Positions 45,694 to 54,995 are shown, numbered from the stretch's first letter. The stretch is DNA of 64,000 nucleotides from Candidatus Rifleibacteriota bacterium (GCA_018818125.1 JAHISQ010000053.1:26294-90293); one strand, 5' to 3'. The notes: generated by a model not told the origin, from the sequence alone. Numbers and translations are program-made.

Positions 45694-46923
45694 CTAGTCC
45701 TCCGGACTGGTCGAGGAAGAAGGGGTAATAGCGGGATAGGTTTTGAAGAGCTCGGCGCATTCATCAAATTCTTCAGCTGGAGAGTCTTTCCGTTCAGCCT
45801 TCCATTGAGCCAATCGCTTATCGATGATAACAAGATCCGCGGCGATTAGTGCCAGACGTTCCATGGCTTCTGTCCCAAAATCTGGCCAATCCTCATCCAT
45901 TTTTGTTTTTTCCAGGAAATCAGATTCGAGATCAATCAGTCGTTGTTTGATCATTTTTAGATCGCCCCCGGTTGCCGGGAATTGATCTGATTTAATGGGA
46001 AGGCTAATAAGGTCGTCAAGCAGGAATTTCGCGATCTGGGCGGTGGAAGCGGCCTCCCGGCAGGTGCACCACCATGAAAGATCGATGGGAAAGACTCCCG
46101 AACGATAACGTGGCAGAGCAAGGAGTTCGCAGACTCCTTGGATTCCGAGCCGCAGGCTTTGGAAACGAGCAGCAGAAGTGCTATGACAAGAGGTAGGAAG
46201 ATATGGGCCCAGAAGTTCCAGGGCCTGCGCCACTCCAGTGTTTCGGCGCTCATTGTCGACCAGGCGATGTTCGCTGGCATGCAATTTAGTGCTGCGCTCA
46301 CCCGTTGTCAGTTGTTTGATCGCGAGTTGAAGCACTTTTTGAAGATTTTGTTGGGTCTTCGGCTCGTCACGAAGCCAGGCAATAAGCTGATTCCGGACAT
46401 AGTCTGCCCGGGTGTCCAGGCAGCTTGCCCACGCTGTGATTCGTTGGTTCCTTTCTTTTGCAGGCAAAGAACCAAGTTCCAGGTCTTCCCATACGCTCTG
46501 TAACGCGGATGACCAGACATGCAGTCTGTCTCGCAATGCCAGGAGACAGCGGGCATCTGAGGCCAGACAAGGCTGGATAATGGGAATGCAGACTTCCGGA
46601 TAAAGATTGTAGATTTCCTCAATCCGTTCTCTTTTCGCCAGGTATGCGGAAATGGCGTAATTCCGTTGATATTCGGTAATGGCCGCAAGAAAGTCCGGGG
46701 CTAGTGCTTCTTTAGCCGCGCTGATTATCTGATCCAAATAACGAGCCGGTGCACAGAACGGTGGAAGGTCGGGATCAGTCGGTATCTGAGATTTCCGTGA
46801 TTCGCTGCTTCCAAGCCCGTCCGTTCCAAAACTAACTTGAGGTTGAGCATTCGATATCGTTCCAGCAAAGAGCGCCGCCCATGCTAAAATTAGACAAACC
46901 GTATATCTTTTCATTATTCGCAT
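45694..46923 (-). CDS. Exported protein of unknown function
   Basis: The protein (about 409 residues from ATG 46923) has a signal peptide ending near TISNAQPQ, followed by a helical region with several cysteines (PEVCIPIIQPCLASDARCLLAL). I do not recognise the family. The start is uncertain: GGAAAAAG precedes 46923, and a further ATG lies 12 bases upstream. It lies about 30 bp behind the gene ending at 46953 and is likely in one operon with it. Confidence 0.5.
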   Translation of the reverse strand: MRIMKRYTVCLILAWAALFAGTISNAQPQVSFGTDGLGSSESRKSQIPTDPDLPPFCAPARYLDQIISAAKEALAPDFLAAITEYQRNYAISAYLAKRERIEEIYNLYPEVCIPIIQPCLASDARCLLALRDRLHVWSSALQSVWEDLELGSLPAKERNQRITAWASCLDTRADYVRNQLIAWLRDEPKTQQNLQKVLQLAIKQLTTGERSTKLHASEHRLVDNERRNTGVAQALELLGPYLPTSCHSTSAARFQSLRLGIQGVCELLALPRYRSGVFPIDLSWWCTCREAASTAQIAKFLLDDLISLPIKSDQFPATGGDLKMIKQRLIDLESDFLEKTKMDEDWPDFGTEAMERLALIAADLVIIDKRLAQWKAERKDSPAEEFDECAELFKTYPAITPSSSTSPED

Positions 46924-46952
46924 TGCTTTTTCCATTTCAACAAATATTGGAA

Positions 46953-47402
46953 TTATTGCTTCTCCTCGGCTGCAGGTTTGTCTTGAAATTCTAATTTCAC
47001 AATATCTTTTACCGGAATACTCATTTTTGCTTTGGATACCTGGTGTTCAAATGTGATTGTTTCAAAGGCAGGGACAACCTGAAGGCGGTCGTCGTTGCGC
47101 AGAAGAAGTATAGCACTGTCTTCAAAATCGACTTTTTGAATGTCGTCAACCTTGGCGTTGAATTCTGATTGCATTACTTTAAATTTCAGGCTGACATCGG
47201 TAATATTCCCGGCTAGAACCTCATCGTTTTTTAAATAAATTCTGACTTCTAAATCGCTCGCAATCGGCTCTTCGCTGGTAATTAACGGTTTTTCTAAATT
47301 TTCGATGTCAACCAGCGTGTCTTGTGCGCAGACAGGCTGACAGAAGGCTGCTGCCAGAACCATAGAAAACAATAGAAAAACTTTTTTTACGCTGAAATTC
47401 AT
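46953..47402 (-). CDS. Exported small protein of unknown function
   Basis: The 149-residue protein has a signal peptide ending near PVCAQD and a beta-rich body (VRIYLKNDEVLAGNITDVSLKFKV, ending in a charged tail). The pattern could be an SH3- or Sm-like small barrel. AGGAGG precedes the ATG. It is the upstream member of an operon with the 409-residue exported protein. Confidence 0.55.
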   Translation of the reverse strand: MNFSVKKVFLLFSMVLAAAFCQPVCAQDTLVDIENLEKPLITSEEPIASDLEVRIYLKNDEVLAGNITDVSLKFKVMQSEFNAKVDDIQKVDFEDSAILLLRNDDRLQVVPAFETITFEHQVSKAKMSIPVKDIVKLEFQDKPAAEEKQ

Positions 47403-47597
47403 AGATTTCCTCCTGCAAAATATCTGATTCTACTTTGTTTGTAAACGTCAGTTTCTACTGACAAAAATAAGACCTTAAGATTTGAATTTAAGACATTTTG
47501 CGCTTAACTGCAAGCTCCTGTTTTAGCTTTTGATAATGCAGATGTTTTGCGATGCTTACAAGCCATGGTATTCGTTATCTGTGTTTCTGTTATAGCA

Positions 47598-47625
47598 TTG
47601 AGCTGGTGTTGCGATATGATATAAT
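47598..47625 (+). promoter_or_regulatory. Promoter before the exported protein at 47681
   Basis: TTGAGC is 16 bp from a perfect TATAAT (47620-47625), and TGA immediately before it gives an extended -10. It lies about 56 bp upstream of the gene. Confidence 0.6.
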
Positions 47626-47680
47626 CGACGCTGTTGTTTATGTCATTAAAATTTGTGAGAACAGAGTAAGAGGTTTAATT

Positions 47681-48658
47681 ATGATGCGGAGCTCATTTGC
47701 CAAAATTGCATGTTGCCTGTTATTTCTAAATTGCGTCTGGGGACTTCGGGCTGCTGAAGCACCTGCGACACCAAAAGAGCCAGTCAGCAACACCTATGAA
47801 GACCCAGGTAAGTGGCAGCGTATGCCAGAAAAAGCATTTTTCTTTTCAGTCGATGGAATGGTAAATAACAGCTATCTTTCGTCTGAAATTGATACCTCAG
47901 CTTCGCCTTTAAAAGATTATATTGCGACTAATGAGTGGAAAAAAGTTGCTGATTTTTGTGAGAATAAATCAGAAATCAAGAAGGGCATGATTGCACACTT
48001 GTTAGCAGCATCTGGAACGGAGAAAATCGAGATTGATGAATTCCGGTATGACGTTCCTCCTTTTGCCCTGTTTTTTAATTATCCTGAAAAATATTTTGCG
48101 GAAAATGGCCAGACATTGTTTGTGGTTAGTCAGAAACCAATAAAAAATACTGCGATTCTTTCTCAGGATGAATGCAGCGACGATAAATTGAAAGCCAGAT
48201 TTGAAAAAGAATTGAGACAATTTTTTGCTTCTGATACAAGCTTTATACCTATTTTACCCTCTTTAGAAGAAGGAAACCCTCTGGAAGTTGCGAAATCTCT
48301 GGAAAAGAAAGAGTTAGAAAAATTTATTGAACAGAAGATGAGAGTTCAGGCCGTTAAAGTTCCTTCTGGCTCTATGTTTAAGGATATTAACTTTGTGCGT
48401 GGCGAATTTGAAGTCTGGGGTTCCCCTGAGGAAGACAGTAATTATTACGCAGTAGAATTTTCTGCCGTCTTTTTGCCTGGTGGCAATTTGCAGGTCATTC
48501 CAAATTTTGAAATCCAGGACCTGTTCAAGATTGATGATAAGCTTTATTTCTGGGGCCTCTGGTCTTACCCGGAAACCGGCTGGATAGAATATCGCATCTT
48601 CAAGATTGAAGGCGATCAGTTGGTGATGGTATTTGAGGAAGATGGCTTTGCTGACTGA
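47681..48658 (+). CDS. Exported protein of unknown function
   Basis: From ATG 47681, with AAGAGG seven bases upstream, the 325-residue protein has a signal peptide (ending near WGLRAAEAPA). The remainder is mixed alpha/beta with no motif that I recognise. It has a promoter with extended -10 upstream and a terminator hairpin downstream, so it is a single-gene unit. A/T richness is higher than in the housekeeping part. Confidence 0.55.
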   Translation: MMRSSFAKIACCLLFLNCVWGLRAAEAPATPKEPVSNTYEDPGKWQRMPEKAFFFSVDGMVNNSYLSSEIDTSASPLKDYIATNEWKKVADFCENKSEIKKGMIAHLLAASGTEKIEIDEFRYDVPPFALFFNYPEKYFAENGQTLFVVSQKPIKNTAILSQDECSDDKLKARFEKELRQFFASDTSFIPILPSLEEGNPLEVAKSLEKKELEKFIEQKMRVQAVKVPSGSMFKDINFVRGEFEVWGSPEEDSNYYAVEFSAVFLPGGNLQVIPNFEIQDLFKIDDKLYFWGLWSYPETGWIEYRIFKIEGDQLVMVFEEDGFAD

Positions 48659-48973
48659 GCATGGGCATAAAATTCATCAGGTGGCGATATCAGAGGATGA
48701 TTCGGTTCTTGTCTGCAGTGACAAGAAATTTTCTTAGAACATTCTCGTATCTCCTGGCATACGTGATTCTTCGTGTTCTCTAAAAATCTGAGAGTGAAAA
48801 CGATCTTCTTCTTTCATTGACAATGGTGTTGTCAGCTCGTGTTGAGGTTTTTTTTGTCTTTTGGATGCATCTGGCGTTTTTTTGTGGTAGGGTAATTTTA
48901 GGATCTTTAATATCAAAATTTGTGGCAATTCTCCTGAAATAGAAAGTTCATTCATGGGAGGTACCGCAATACT
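48659..48973. other. Intergenic region of 315 bp
   Basis: It holds the terminator hairpin at 48706-48735 and, otherwise, T-rich sequence before the sensor gene. A 73-codon reverse frame at 48734-48955 lacks a ribosome site and is not supported. GGGAGG at 48956-48962 serves the sensor gene. Confidence 0.5.
48706..48735 (+). terminator. Terminator after the exported protein gene
   Basis: TTCTTGTC pairs with GACAAGAA across the loop TGCAGT and is followed by ATTTTCTT. Confidence 0.65.
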
Positions 48974-50389
48974 ATGCTCGGTTCAGTCGTCCATGGTGTA
49001 AAACTGCGGAATGTTGCTTTTTTCAAGGATTTCTCCGAGGATTCCTTGAATAATATTGCTGCTATAACGTCCGAACAGACCTTCCCGCCCAATACGGCGG
49101 TGTTTCGTGAAGGGGATTACGGCGACGCCCTGTACATTGTGAAGTGTGGGCGGGTAGCTATAAAAAAAAGAGATCGGCACGGGGCCTCCGTGATTATTGC
49201 CACCTATAGTGAAGGTGAAGTTATCGGAGATATGGCTTTGATCGATGATCAACCGCGTTCGGCTTCTCTGATGACCCTTGAAGAAACGACTTTTTATATA
49301 ATTCAGGGAAGTCACTTTCAGCTATTTCTCTACGGTCAACGTGATGTCACCCGTAGCACCCTGATGTTGCTGACTCAACGCATTCGTAAGGCCAATGAAA
49401 GACTGATCTTCAATGCTCTTGATGATCACCCTGACATGGTTATTCTTACTGATCAAAACTTTCTAGTTTCCCATGTCAACAAAGAAGCACAACAGAAATT
49501 TGGTATCTCCGCAGATTTGTCTGAGGACAGTTGGGTGCTCGCAAGTCTGAAAGTGCTTCTGGGAAAAATCCAGAAGCAGGCTCCCGAATTTGTGCCCATG
49601 ACCTGGATCTTGTTAAAACCAGAGAGACTTTACCTGGGGGTTCATGTCAGCCCGATGGAAACAGAGACGGGAGCTATTTTTGGTTACCTTCTTGAGTTTC
49701 GTGATGTAACTCGGGATCGGGATCGCGCCCGTCGAAATCTGGAGGTAGCCAGTTTTATCGTTCATCGGATTTCTGCGTTGGCTGAGCACATTAACACTTC
49801 CTCTGCAACCGCAATGTGTCAAAATAAAGAGCCTGACCTTGCCCGGGCAATCTCAGAAGAAGCCCTGCTTCACCAGATTGACAAACTGGTCGCTTTTACT
49901 GATATGGAAGCCGGGCCCTTGCGCATTGATCGAGATCTGGCTGATCCGGAGACAATCTTGAAGAAAATTGGGGAGAGCCGCTTTTCGCTGGCAAAATTGA
50001 AACAGCAGACACTTGATTTTCATTTTAAGTTTGGTGAAGCCCGAATTAGCGCCGACACGGAGTTGCTGGGAAAGCTGTTTTCCCTTCTGATCGACAACGC
50101 GATCAGGTATTCCCCGTCAGGCGCCACAATCAGTATAGGGACTTTTCAAACACCTGCTGGTGGGTTCTGTTGCCACATCGATAATCCCATTGTTGGCACT
50201 CTGAATGAGCATGACTGTGAGAAATTCTTTGATCTGGGGAAACAGCTGGATGAATTTGAAGACCGGTCAATCTCTGAATTCGGTCTCGATTTACCTCTGG
50301 CCAGGCATATCGTCGAAGCACATCATGGAAAGATTCATATCGAGCCGAATCTGGTCGACCGTTTTTCGATAGTTGTGGAAATTCCATGA
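48974..50389 (+). CDS. Sensor protein: cyclic-nucleotide-binding, PAS and HATPase domains
   Basis: The 471-residue protein has a cNMP-binding domain (about residues 10-125, GDALYIVKCGRVAI, GEVIGDMALIDDQPRSASL), a PAS-like domain (about 140-265) and a C-terminal HATPase region (LLIDNAIRYSPSG). A canonical H-box is not obvious; VHRISALAEH stands in its place. The G1 box reads IDNPIVG rather than DxGxG. It may be an atypical or inactive kinase. GGGAGG precedes the ATG. It overlaps the RsbW-like gene by four bases. Confidence 0.75.
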   Translation: MLGSVVHGVKLRNVAFFKDFSEDSLNNIAAITSEQTFPPNTAVFREGDYGDALYIVKCGRVAIKKRDRHGASVIIATYSEGEVIGDMALIDDQPRSASLMTLEETTFYIIQGSHFQLFLYGQRDVTRSTLMLLTQRIRKANERLIFNALDDHPDMVILTDQNFLVSHVNKEAQQKFGISADLSEDSWVLASLKVLLGKIQKQAPEFVPMTWILLKPERLYLGVHVSPMETETGAIFGYLLEFRDVTRDRDRARRNLEVASFIVHRISALAEHINTSSATAMCQNKEPDLARAISEEALLHQIDKLVAFTDMEAGPLRIDRDLADPETILKKIGESRFSLAKLKQQTLDFHFKFGEARISADTELLGKLFSLLIDNAIRYSPSGATISIGTFQTPAGGFCCHIDNPIVGTLNEHDCEKFFDLGKQLDEFEDRSISEFGLDLPLARHIVEAHHGKIHIEPNLVDRFSIVVEIP

Positions 50390-50844
50390 ACGACATCAAA
50401 CCAGAAGATTTTGAGAACAAGCTGATTCTGAAATCAGATTCTTCTAGTATTCACCACGCCCGCAAGCTTGTTGAGCAGTATCTCAGGGAGAGCCGGGTTC
50501 CTGATTCTTTTCTATTCAACATGTGTCTGATTGTCGGTGAGGCTGTCGCTAATGCCGTTTCTCACGGCAGCAATTCAACCGCCAGTGAAGTTTTTTTATC
50601 CTTTCAGATCCGGGATGGTGTTTTTCAAGTCCTTGTGGAAGACTTTCAGGGCAGGATGTTTGATCCAGAGTATTTCCGTCGTATCGCCATGGTAAAAGAC
50701 TGGGGAAAAGGTGGGCGAGGAATTATGATGATGGAACTAATGGTAGATAACATGTCTTATCTGATCGAAGAAGGAAAACACACTCTTTTGCTTCTGGAAA
50801 AGGCTTTGCCGGTTGAGTGTGCCATTAAACTGGAAAAAGCCTGA
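50386..50844 (+). CDS. RsbW-like anti-sigma factor serine kinase
   Basis: The 152-residue protein is a GHKL-type HATPase with N-box VGEAVANAVSHG and G2 region KGGRGIMMMELMVD, like RsbW/SpoIIAB. Such proteins bind a sigma factor or phosphorylate an anti-anti-sigma protein. No sigma, RsbV or PP2C phosphatase gene is adjacent. It overlaps the sensor gene as ATGA, so the two probably act in one partner-switch pathway. Confidence 0.78.
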   Translation: MNDIKPEDFENKLILKSDSSSIHHARKLVEQYLRESRVPDSFLFNMCLIVGEAVANAVSHGSNSTASEVFLSFQIRDGVFQVLVEDFQGRMFDPEYFRRIAMVKDWGKGGRGIMMMELMVDNMSYLIEEGKHTLLLLEKALPVECAIKLEKA

Positions 50845-50870
50845 TCAAGACCCCCGTTAATTTTTGCAAT

Positions 50871-50921
50871 AGAATCCCCTATATCACGGATTCATTAAGT
50901 GATAGAGAGGATTCTATTTTT
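50871..50921 (+). terminator. Terminator of the sensor/RsbW operon
   Basis: ATAGAATCC and CTATATCAC pair with GTGATAG and GGATTCTAT around a loop of about 15 bases, followed by TTTTT. Confidence 0.8.
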
Positions 50922-50984
50922 GTTTAAAAGCCCTTTTTCTATTTTCATCTTATCATGCGTATTCAATTGATAAAAATTAACAAT

Positions 50985-51013
50985 TTGACAATCTAATCAT
51001 TAATCATTATTAT
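50985..51013 (+). promoter_or_regulatory. Promoter of the HTH-GspE gene
   Basis: A perfect TTGACA (50985-50990) is 17 bp from TATTAT (51008-51013). The palindromic operator brackets the -10. Confidence 0.8.
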
Positions 51014-51033
51014 AGTCAATGATGATTAATGAT
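50996..51033 (+). promoter_or_regulatory. Palindromic operator with 12-bp arms
   Basis: ATCATTAATCAT (50996-51007) is the exact reverse complement of ATGATTAATGAT (51022-51033), with a 14-bp spacer. Each arm is itself almost symmetric around ATTAAT. The left arm fills the space between -35 and -10 and the right arm covers the expected start of transcription. It is a likely repressor site. Confidence 0.8.
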
Positions 51034-51051
51034 AATTTGAAGGAGGAGATT

Positions 51052-52557
51052 ATGACCAACAAAACGAACGGCAAGCTACTGACCATGAACCAGGCGGCTG
51101 AGTTTCTCAAGATCAGCAAACCAACGGTCTACCGTCTACTGGAACAGGGAAAGATAAAGGGGATGAAAGCGGGGAATCAATGGCGATTTCAGCAGTCCGA
51201 TTTGTCGGAATACCTCGACCGAGGGCCTTTAGCCAATGCTTTCGCCGATGTTCCGATTGATCTGGCAAATAAAGAAATCGCCTACTTCACCGGGCAGCTA
51301 AAGCAGCTGGGCCGGGAAAGCACGGTTGAGCTTTCAGCTTTACCAACTCAGGAAGAGTTGATGGGCCGCCTGGCCTCAGACATTGTCGTTTTTGCCCTGA
51401 TTTCAAGAGCAAGCGACATTCATCTCGAAGCTTTTTACGAAGACAAGAATCCATTCTATCTACTGCGACTTCGCGTTGACGGAGTGATGCATGAGGCCAG
51501 AAAAATTCCACGAGCAGTTGGCGAAGGCATTCTTACCTGCTTCAAGACCTGGATGGTGATGCCTCTCGATAGCCGTCTGCCCATGGACGGCCGAATCAAG
51601 ATGCAGGCGGATGGTCGCAGTTTCGACATCCGAGGCTCACTAATTCCAACAATTTTCGGAACTTCTGCTGTTTTCAGAATCCTTGATGCTCAAAGCATCA
51701 CTCTTGGCCTGGATAAGATTGGTATGGCTACCGAAGATATCAAACGCATGCGGGGCTGGATAAAACGATCCCACGGGCTCATTCTGGTTACCGGTGCAAC
51801 CGGATCTGGAAAAACCACCCTGATTTACAGCATGCTGCAGGAACTGGCCAACGCAAAGCTCAAGACCATGACTGTAGAATCACCTGTTGAGCTGGCACTG
51901 CCATGGACTACCCAGATGCAGGTCAAGCCAGAAATTGGATTCACCTTTCCTGCTGCGATTCGGGCTGCTCTGCGCCAGGATCCCGACATTATTATGATCG
52001 CTGAAATTCGCGACAAAGAAACTTTGAATCTGGCTCTACAGGCTGCACTTACCGGACACCTGGTTATCAGTGTTCTGCACACACCCGATGCGACATCCGC
52101 TTTATCATTAATGGCAGAAATGGGCGTGGAACCTTTTCTCATCTCTTCGGCACTGATCGGAATAGTTGCTACCCGCCTGGTTCGCAAAATCTGTGCTGAA
52201 TGTGGCAAACCAGCAGCCTCACCTGACGGAGCTCTGGCGCTCAAGGTGACTCAAGCCGAGGCAAAAACCGGTTTCAAGTGTCCGAAAAAGGCCAATTTCC
52301 TTTCTGGTGCAGGCTGTTCTGTGTGCAACAGCACAGGCTACAAAGGTCAAATAGGACTTTACGAAGCATTCGAATTTTCCAATGATCTAAAAACCGCTTT
52401 TTTGAAGGGCGTATCTGGCGACAATCTGCAGGATGTGGCACGCTTGGCTGGAATGATTCCTCTTCTGGGTGATGGCTTACGCAAGGTCACAGAGGGTAAA
52501 GTCAGTTTCGAAGAGATATTTCGCGTATTCTCTGATTTGGAAACCAAAGCTGAGTAA
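51052..52557 (+). CDS. HTH-GspE/PilB-type secretion ATPase fusion
   Basis: The 501-residue protein joins two parts. Residues about 8-55 form an excisionase/MerR-like helix-turn-helix (MNQAAEFLKISKPTVYRLLEQGKIKGMKAGNQ). Residues about 75-495 form a GspE/PilB ATPase with Walker A GATGSGKTT (K254), the Asp box, Walker B DPDIIMIAEIRD, the His box SVLHTPDAT and a zinc cluster with CAEC and CSVC. The normal N-terminal GspE domain is replaced by the HTH. ATG 51052 follows AAGGAGGAG. It may regulate its own promoter or another target in response to ATP state. Confidence 0.85.
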   Translation: MTNKTNGKLLTMNQAAEFLKISKPTVYRLLEQGKIKGMKAGNQWRFQQSDLSEYLDRGPLANAFADVPIDLANKEIAYFTGQLKQLGRESTVELSALPTQEELMGRLASDIVVFALISRASDIHLEAFYEDKNPFYLLRLRVDGVMHEARKIPRAVGEGILTCFKTWMVMPLDSRLPMDGRIKMQADGRSFDIRGSLIPTIFGTSAVFRILDAQSITLGLDKIGMATEDIKRMRGWIKRSHGLILVTGATGSGKTTLIYSMLQELANAKLKTMTVESPVELALPWTTQMQVKPEIGFTFPAAIRAALRQDPDIIMIAEIRDKETLNLALQAALTGHLVISVLHTPDATSALSLMAEMGVEPFLISSALIGIVATRLVRKICAECGKPAASPDGALALKVTQAEAKTGFKCPKKANFLSGAGCSVCNSTGYKGQIGLYEAFEFSNDLKTAFLKGVSGDNLQDVARLAGMIPLLGDGLRKVTEGKVSFEEIFRVFSDLETKAE

Positions 52558-52568
52558 CTTAAGCAATC

Positions 52569-52600
52569 AGCCCGGAGGGAATTGATTCTCCCTCTGGGCT
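52569..52600 (+). terminator. Hairpin after the HTH-GspE gene
   Basis: AGCCCGGAGGGA pairs with TCCCTCTGGGCT (one G-U) around an eight-base loop. No clear U tract follows, so termination efficiency is uncertain. Confidence 0.6.
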
Positions 52601-52680
52601 TACACAAATTCTGCTATAGTTCTTATGCTGAAAAATAGAATTCAATAAAGGTCGGCCTTTTCAGAGGCTATTATCGAAAA

Positions 52681-53121
52681 ATGAAACGAAAATATCTGTT
52701 CGTAATGCCATTCCTTCATAGCGCTCAGAACCGTAATCGCCTGATCTCTGTGACGGCAATGATTGTTGCTATAGCTCTCGGGCTTGCTTCTAGAAAATTC
52801 CCGGGTATGTTTCCCAAAGCGCTGGGGAAATATCCTGGCGATGCTTTGTGGTCGCTTATGGTCTTTTTCTGCTACTGCATTTGTTTTCCTCGCGCGACGA
52901 CATTTAAGATTGCAGTTCTTGCACTCGTTACGTCCTACATCGTCGAGTTCAGCCAGCTTTATCAGGCGCCTTGGCTCAATTCAATTCGAGCTACAACCTT
53001 TGGGCACCTGGTTCTTGGTTCTGCGTTCCATCGACTGGATCTTCTGGCATATGCAGTCGGTGTATCTATTGGCGCGGCCTTCGACAGAATCTGGCTTGCC
53101 TTTTGGCCGTCGCGTTTGTAG
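52681..53121 (+). CDS. DUF2809 membrane protein
   Basis: The 146-residue protein has four or five membrane helices and the family block IVEFSQLYQAPWLNSIRATTFGHLVLG, which is diagnostic of DUF2809. Function is unknown. GAGGC lies 11 bases before ATG 52681; the ATG at 52708 is an alternative. It is convergent with the WG-repeat gene. Confidence 0.85.
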   Translation: MKRKYLFVMPFLHSAQNRNRLISVTAMIVAIALGLASRKFPGMFPKALGKYPGDALWSLMVFFCYCICFPRATTFKIAVLALVTSYIVEFSQLYQAPWLNSIRATTFGHLVLGSAFHRLDLLAYAVGVSIGAAFDRIWLAFWPSRL

Positions 53122-53136
53122 CCTGGCACGCTTTAT

Positions 53137-54615
53137 TCATGGTGCAATGCGGCCAGTGAATTCAATTTCTGAGAAGCCACAGTCGGGATCGGCCTTGGTG
53201 GCGTCATGAACCGCCAGAATCTCGATTTTTACCGTGCTGGTGATATCTCCACTAAGGTTGATTGTCTGTGAGCCACGCTCGTCTTTTAGCTCGTGCTCAG
53301 ATGTCTTGCCGTTGATTGTAAGACGAATTTTGGAAGCGATTTGATTAGCTTTAAAAGGGTCGCGTTTGCCGGTGGCTGTTTTCTGGTAGCCGTTCCAGAT
53401 GTTTATGGCAGTAATCTCCACGGGCTGGGCAAAATCGAAACTGATCGATTCACCGACTCCTTTACCTTTGTCACCTTCTATCCAGGCGGTAGTAATGTTG
53501 TTGTCGAACGCATTTTCTACTTTATAGTCGATTGCGCCGCCTTTCGCCGGTGGCAGGCAACTTGAGGCTTTTGCCGACTTGATTTTGATTGCGTAAACGC
53601 CAGTTGTTCCAGCTTTTTTGCCAGTTATCATTGCGCTGTTGGCGACAACACTGCCGTCTTTTCGGATGTAAACTTCTCCGCCGGAACTAAGCTGATCGTA
53701 AACACGCGCCAGGCCGCCCGAAAAGCTTTCTGCCATTTCGTATACAGGCTTAATTGCCCATTCGCCTTTCTGGTCGATATAGCCCCACATTTCTGGTTCT
53801 TCGTATTTGGGATCGAAGGTTGATGCCGCTGCCAGTCCTTCTGAAAAATGGGAAGCCTGTGAAAATTTCTGACTGATGACAAAATTACCGCTTTTATCAA
53901 TAAAACCGGTTGGCGGCACTTCATCGTTCAACATTATGCTTACTGGTGCCAGGTCATCGACAAATTTCTCGGCAACGGTGTATTTAGGAGTGATAACTGT
54001 TTTGCCTTCTTTGTTGATGTAGCCAACCATGTAGTCGCCATCGTTATTAAGGGGCAGCCAGGCAGCGGCCAGCCCTTGCGAAAACTCGCCCGGCGACGAA
54101 AAATACTGATTGTCGAGACAGCGCAAAAACGGCTTGATCAGATACTCGCCATCTTTGCCAATATAGCCGTAGAGGGCCGAATCATCAGCCGGGTCGCCGA
54201 TCATGACGCAGGCCAGTCCCTCAGAAAATCTGAATGCCCGTGCAAATTTAGGTTGAATTGCTATTTTGCCGCTCAGGTCTATGTAACCCCAGAGGTCGTC
54301 GGTTTTTACCGCGGCCAGACCTTCTGAAAAGGCCTTAACCTCATCAAAGTCTTTGTTAAAAGCTTTTTTGCCGGATTTGTCTATGAAATGCCATGAGTCA
54401 GAATCGCTGACAGCGGCGAACCCCTGCGAAAATTCTTCAGCGAGAATTTGTTTTATGGTAAATAATGCTTTGCCATTACCGTCGATGTAAACATGGTATC
54501 CGTCTGGTTCTGTACGCAACGGAAAGGGGCCGTCCTCTTGCGCGTATGCGAATGAGTTTGCAAGCAGAACTGAGCCGCAGATTATGGCAAAAAGCTTTTG
54601 ATAAAGTGTTTTCAC
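53137..54615 (-). CDS. Exported WG-repeat protein with discoidin-like C-terminal domain
   Basis: The 492-residue protein has a signal peptide (start GTG 54615, GGGAG upstream) and about seven WG-type repeats, for example WGYIDLSGKIAIQPKF, GYIGKDGEYLIKPF, GYINKEGKTVITPKY and WGYIDQKGEWAIKPVY. The C-terminal 150 residues (ENAFDNNITTAWIEGDKGKG, ending in FSEIEFTG) resemble an NADase-type or discoidin glycan-binding domain. It is likely surface-bound. An ATG at 54630 is less likely. Function not established. Confidence 0.78.
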   Translation of the reverse strand: MKTLYQKLFAIICGSVLLANSFAYAQEDGPFPLRTEPDGYHVYIDGNGKALFTIKQILAEEFSQGFAAVSDSDSWHFIDKSGKKAFNKDFDEVKAFSEGLAAVKTDDLWGYIDLSGKIAIQPKFARAFRFSEGLACVMIGDPADDSALYGYIGKDGEYLIKPFLRCLDNQYFSSPGEFSQGLAAAWLPLNNDGDYMVGYINKEGKTVITPKYTVAEKFVDDLAPVSIMLNDEVPPTGFIDKSGNFVISQKFSQASHFSEGLAAASTFDPKYEEPEMWGYIDQKGEWAIKPVYEMAESFSGGLARVYDQLSSGGEVYIRKDGSVVANSAMITGKKAGTTGVYAIKIKSAKASSCLPPAKGGAIDYKVENAFDNNITTAWIEGDKGKGVGESISFDFAQPVEITAINIWNGYQKTATGKRDPFKANQIASKIRLTINGKTSEHELKDERGSQTINLSGDITSTVKIEILAVHDATKADPDCGFSEIEFTGRIAP

Positions 54616-54995
54616 GTCTTTGTCTCCCATTTTTTTAGAGCTGTCAGCAATTTTAGACAGCACATAAAGTTGTTTGTTTTCTATGTTCGACTAATTATTA
54701 CCATCATCCCGGTTCTCTCGGCAACAGCAATTCTCGGTCAAAAAGGCCTCCCCCATAGATACGGATTTTAGCTTTGCAAAGCAAATATAAAGAGACGCTA
54801 ATTGCTTCCCGATATTGTTGGCCCGGCAAACAAAGCTTGCATTGGAGGCTTATTTTTACTAAACTGATAGTAACTTAAAAATACTCAGGCTTTTGGCCAG
54901 GTTGGGGCTAATTTTTGCCTTCGACCCACTGTAAATCACAATCTACAGATATACAACGTTGCTTTGCCAAGATTACCTGATCGTGAGGAGATATT
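54616..54995. other. Intergenic region of 380 bp
   Basis: I see no gene. A palindrome GCTTTGCAAAGC lies near 54772-54783, and several short hairpins (AGGCTTTTGGCC, GGGGCTAATTTTTGCC) precede the PLP-fold gene. A riboswitch was considered but no known consensus fits. GTGAGGAG at 54983-54990 is the ribosome site of the next gene. Confidence 0.4.

Noticed and set aside
48734..48955. Reverse-strand frame of 73 codons
   Set aside because: No ribosome site, no conserved motif and overlap with the terminator and the regulatory region of the sensor gene.
54664..54995. Possible riboswitch (cyclic-di-GMP type) before the PLP-fold gene
   Set aside because: A GCAAAGC-like piece occurs on the reverse strand, but the rest of the consensus and the paired arms are missing.
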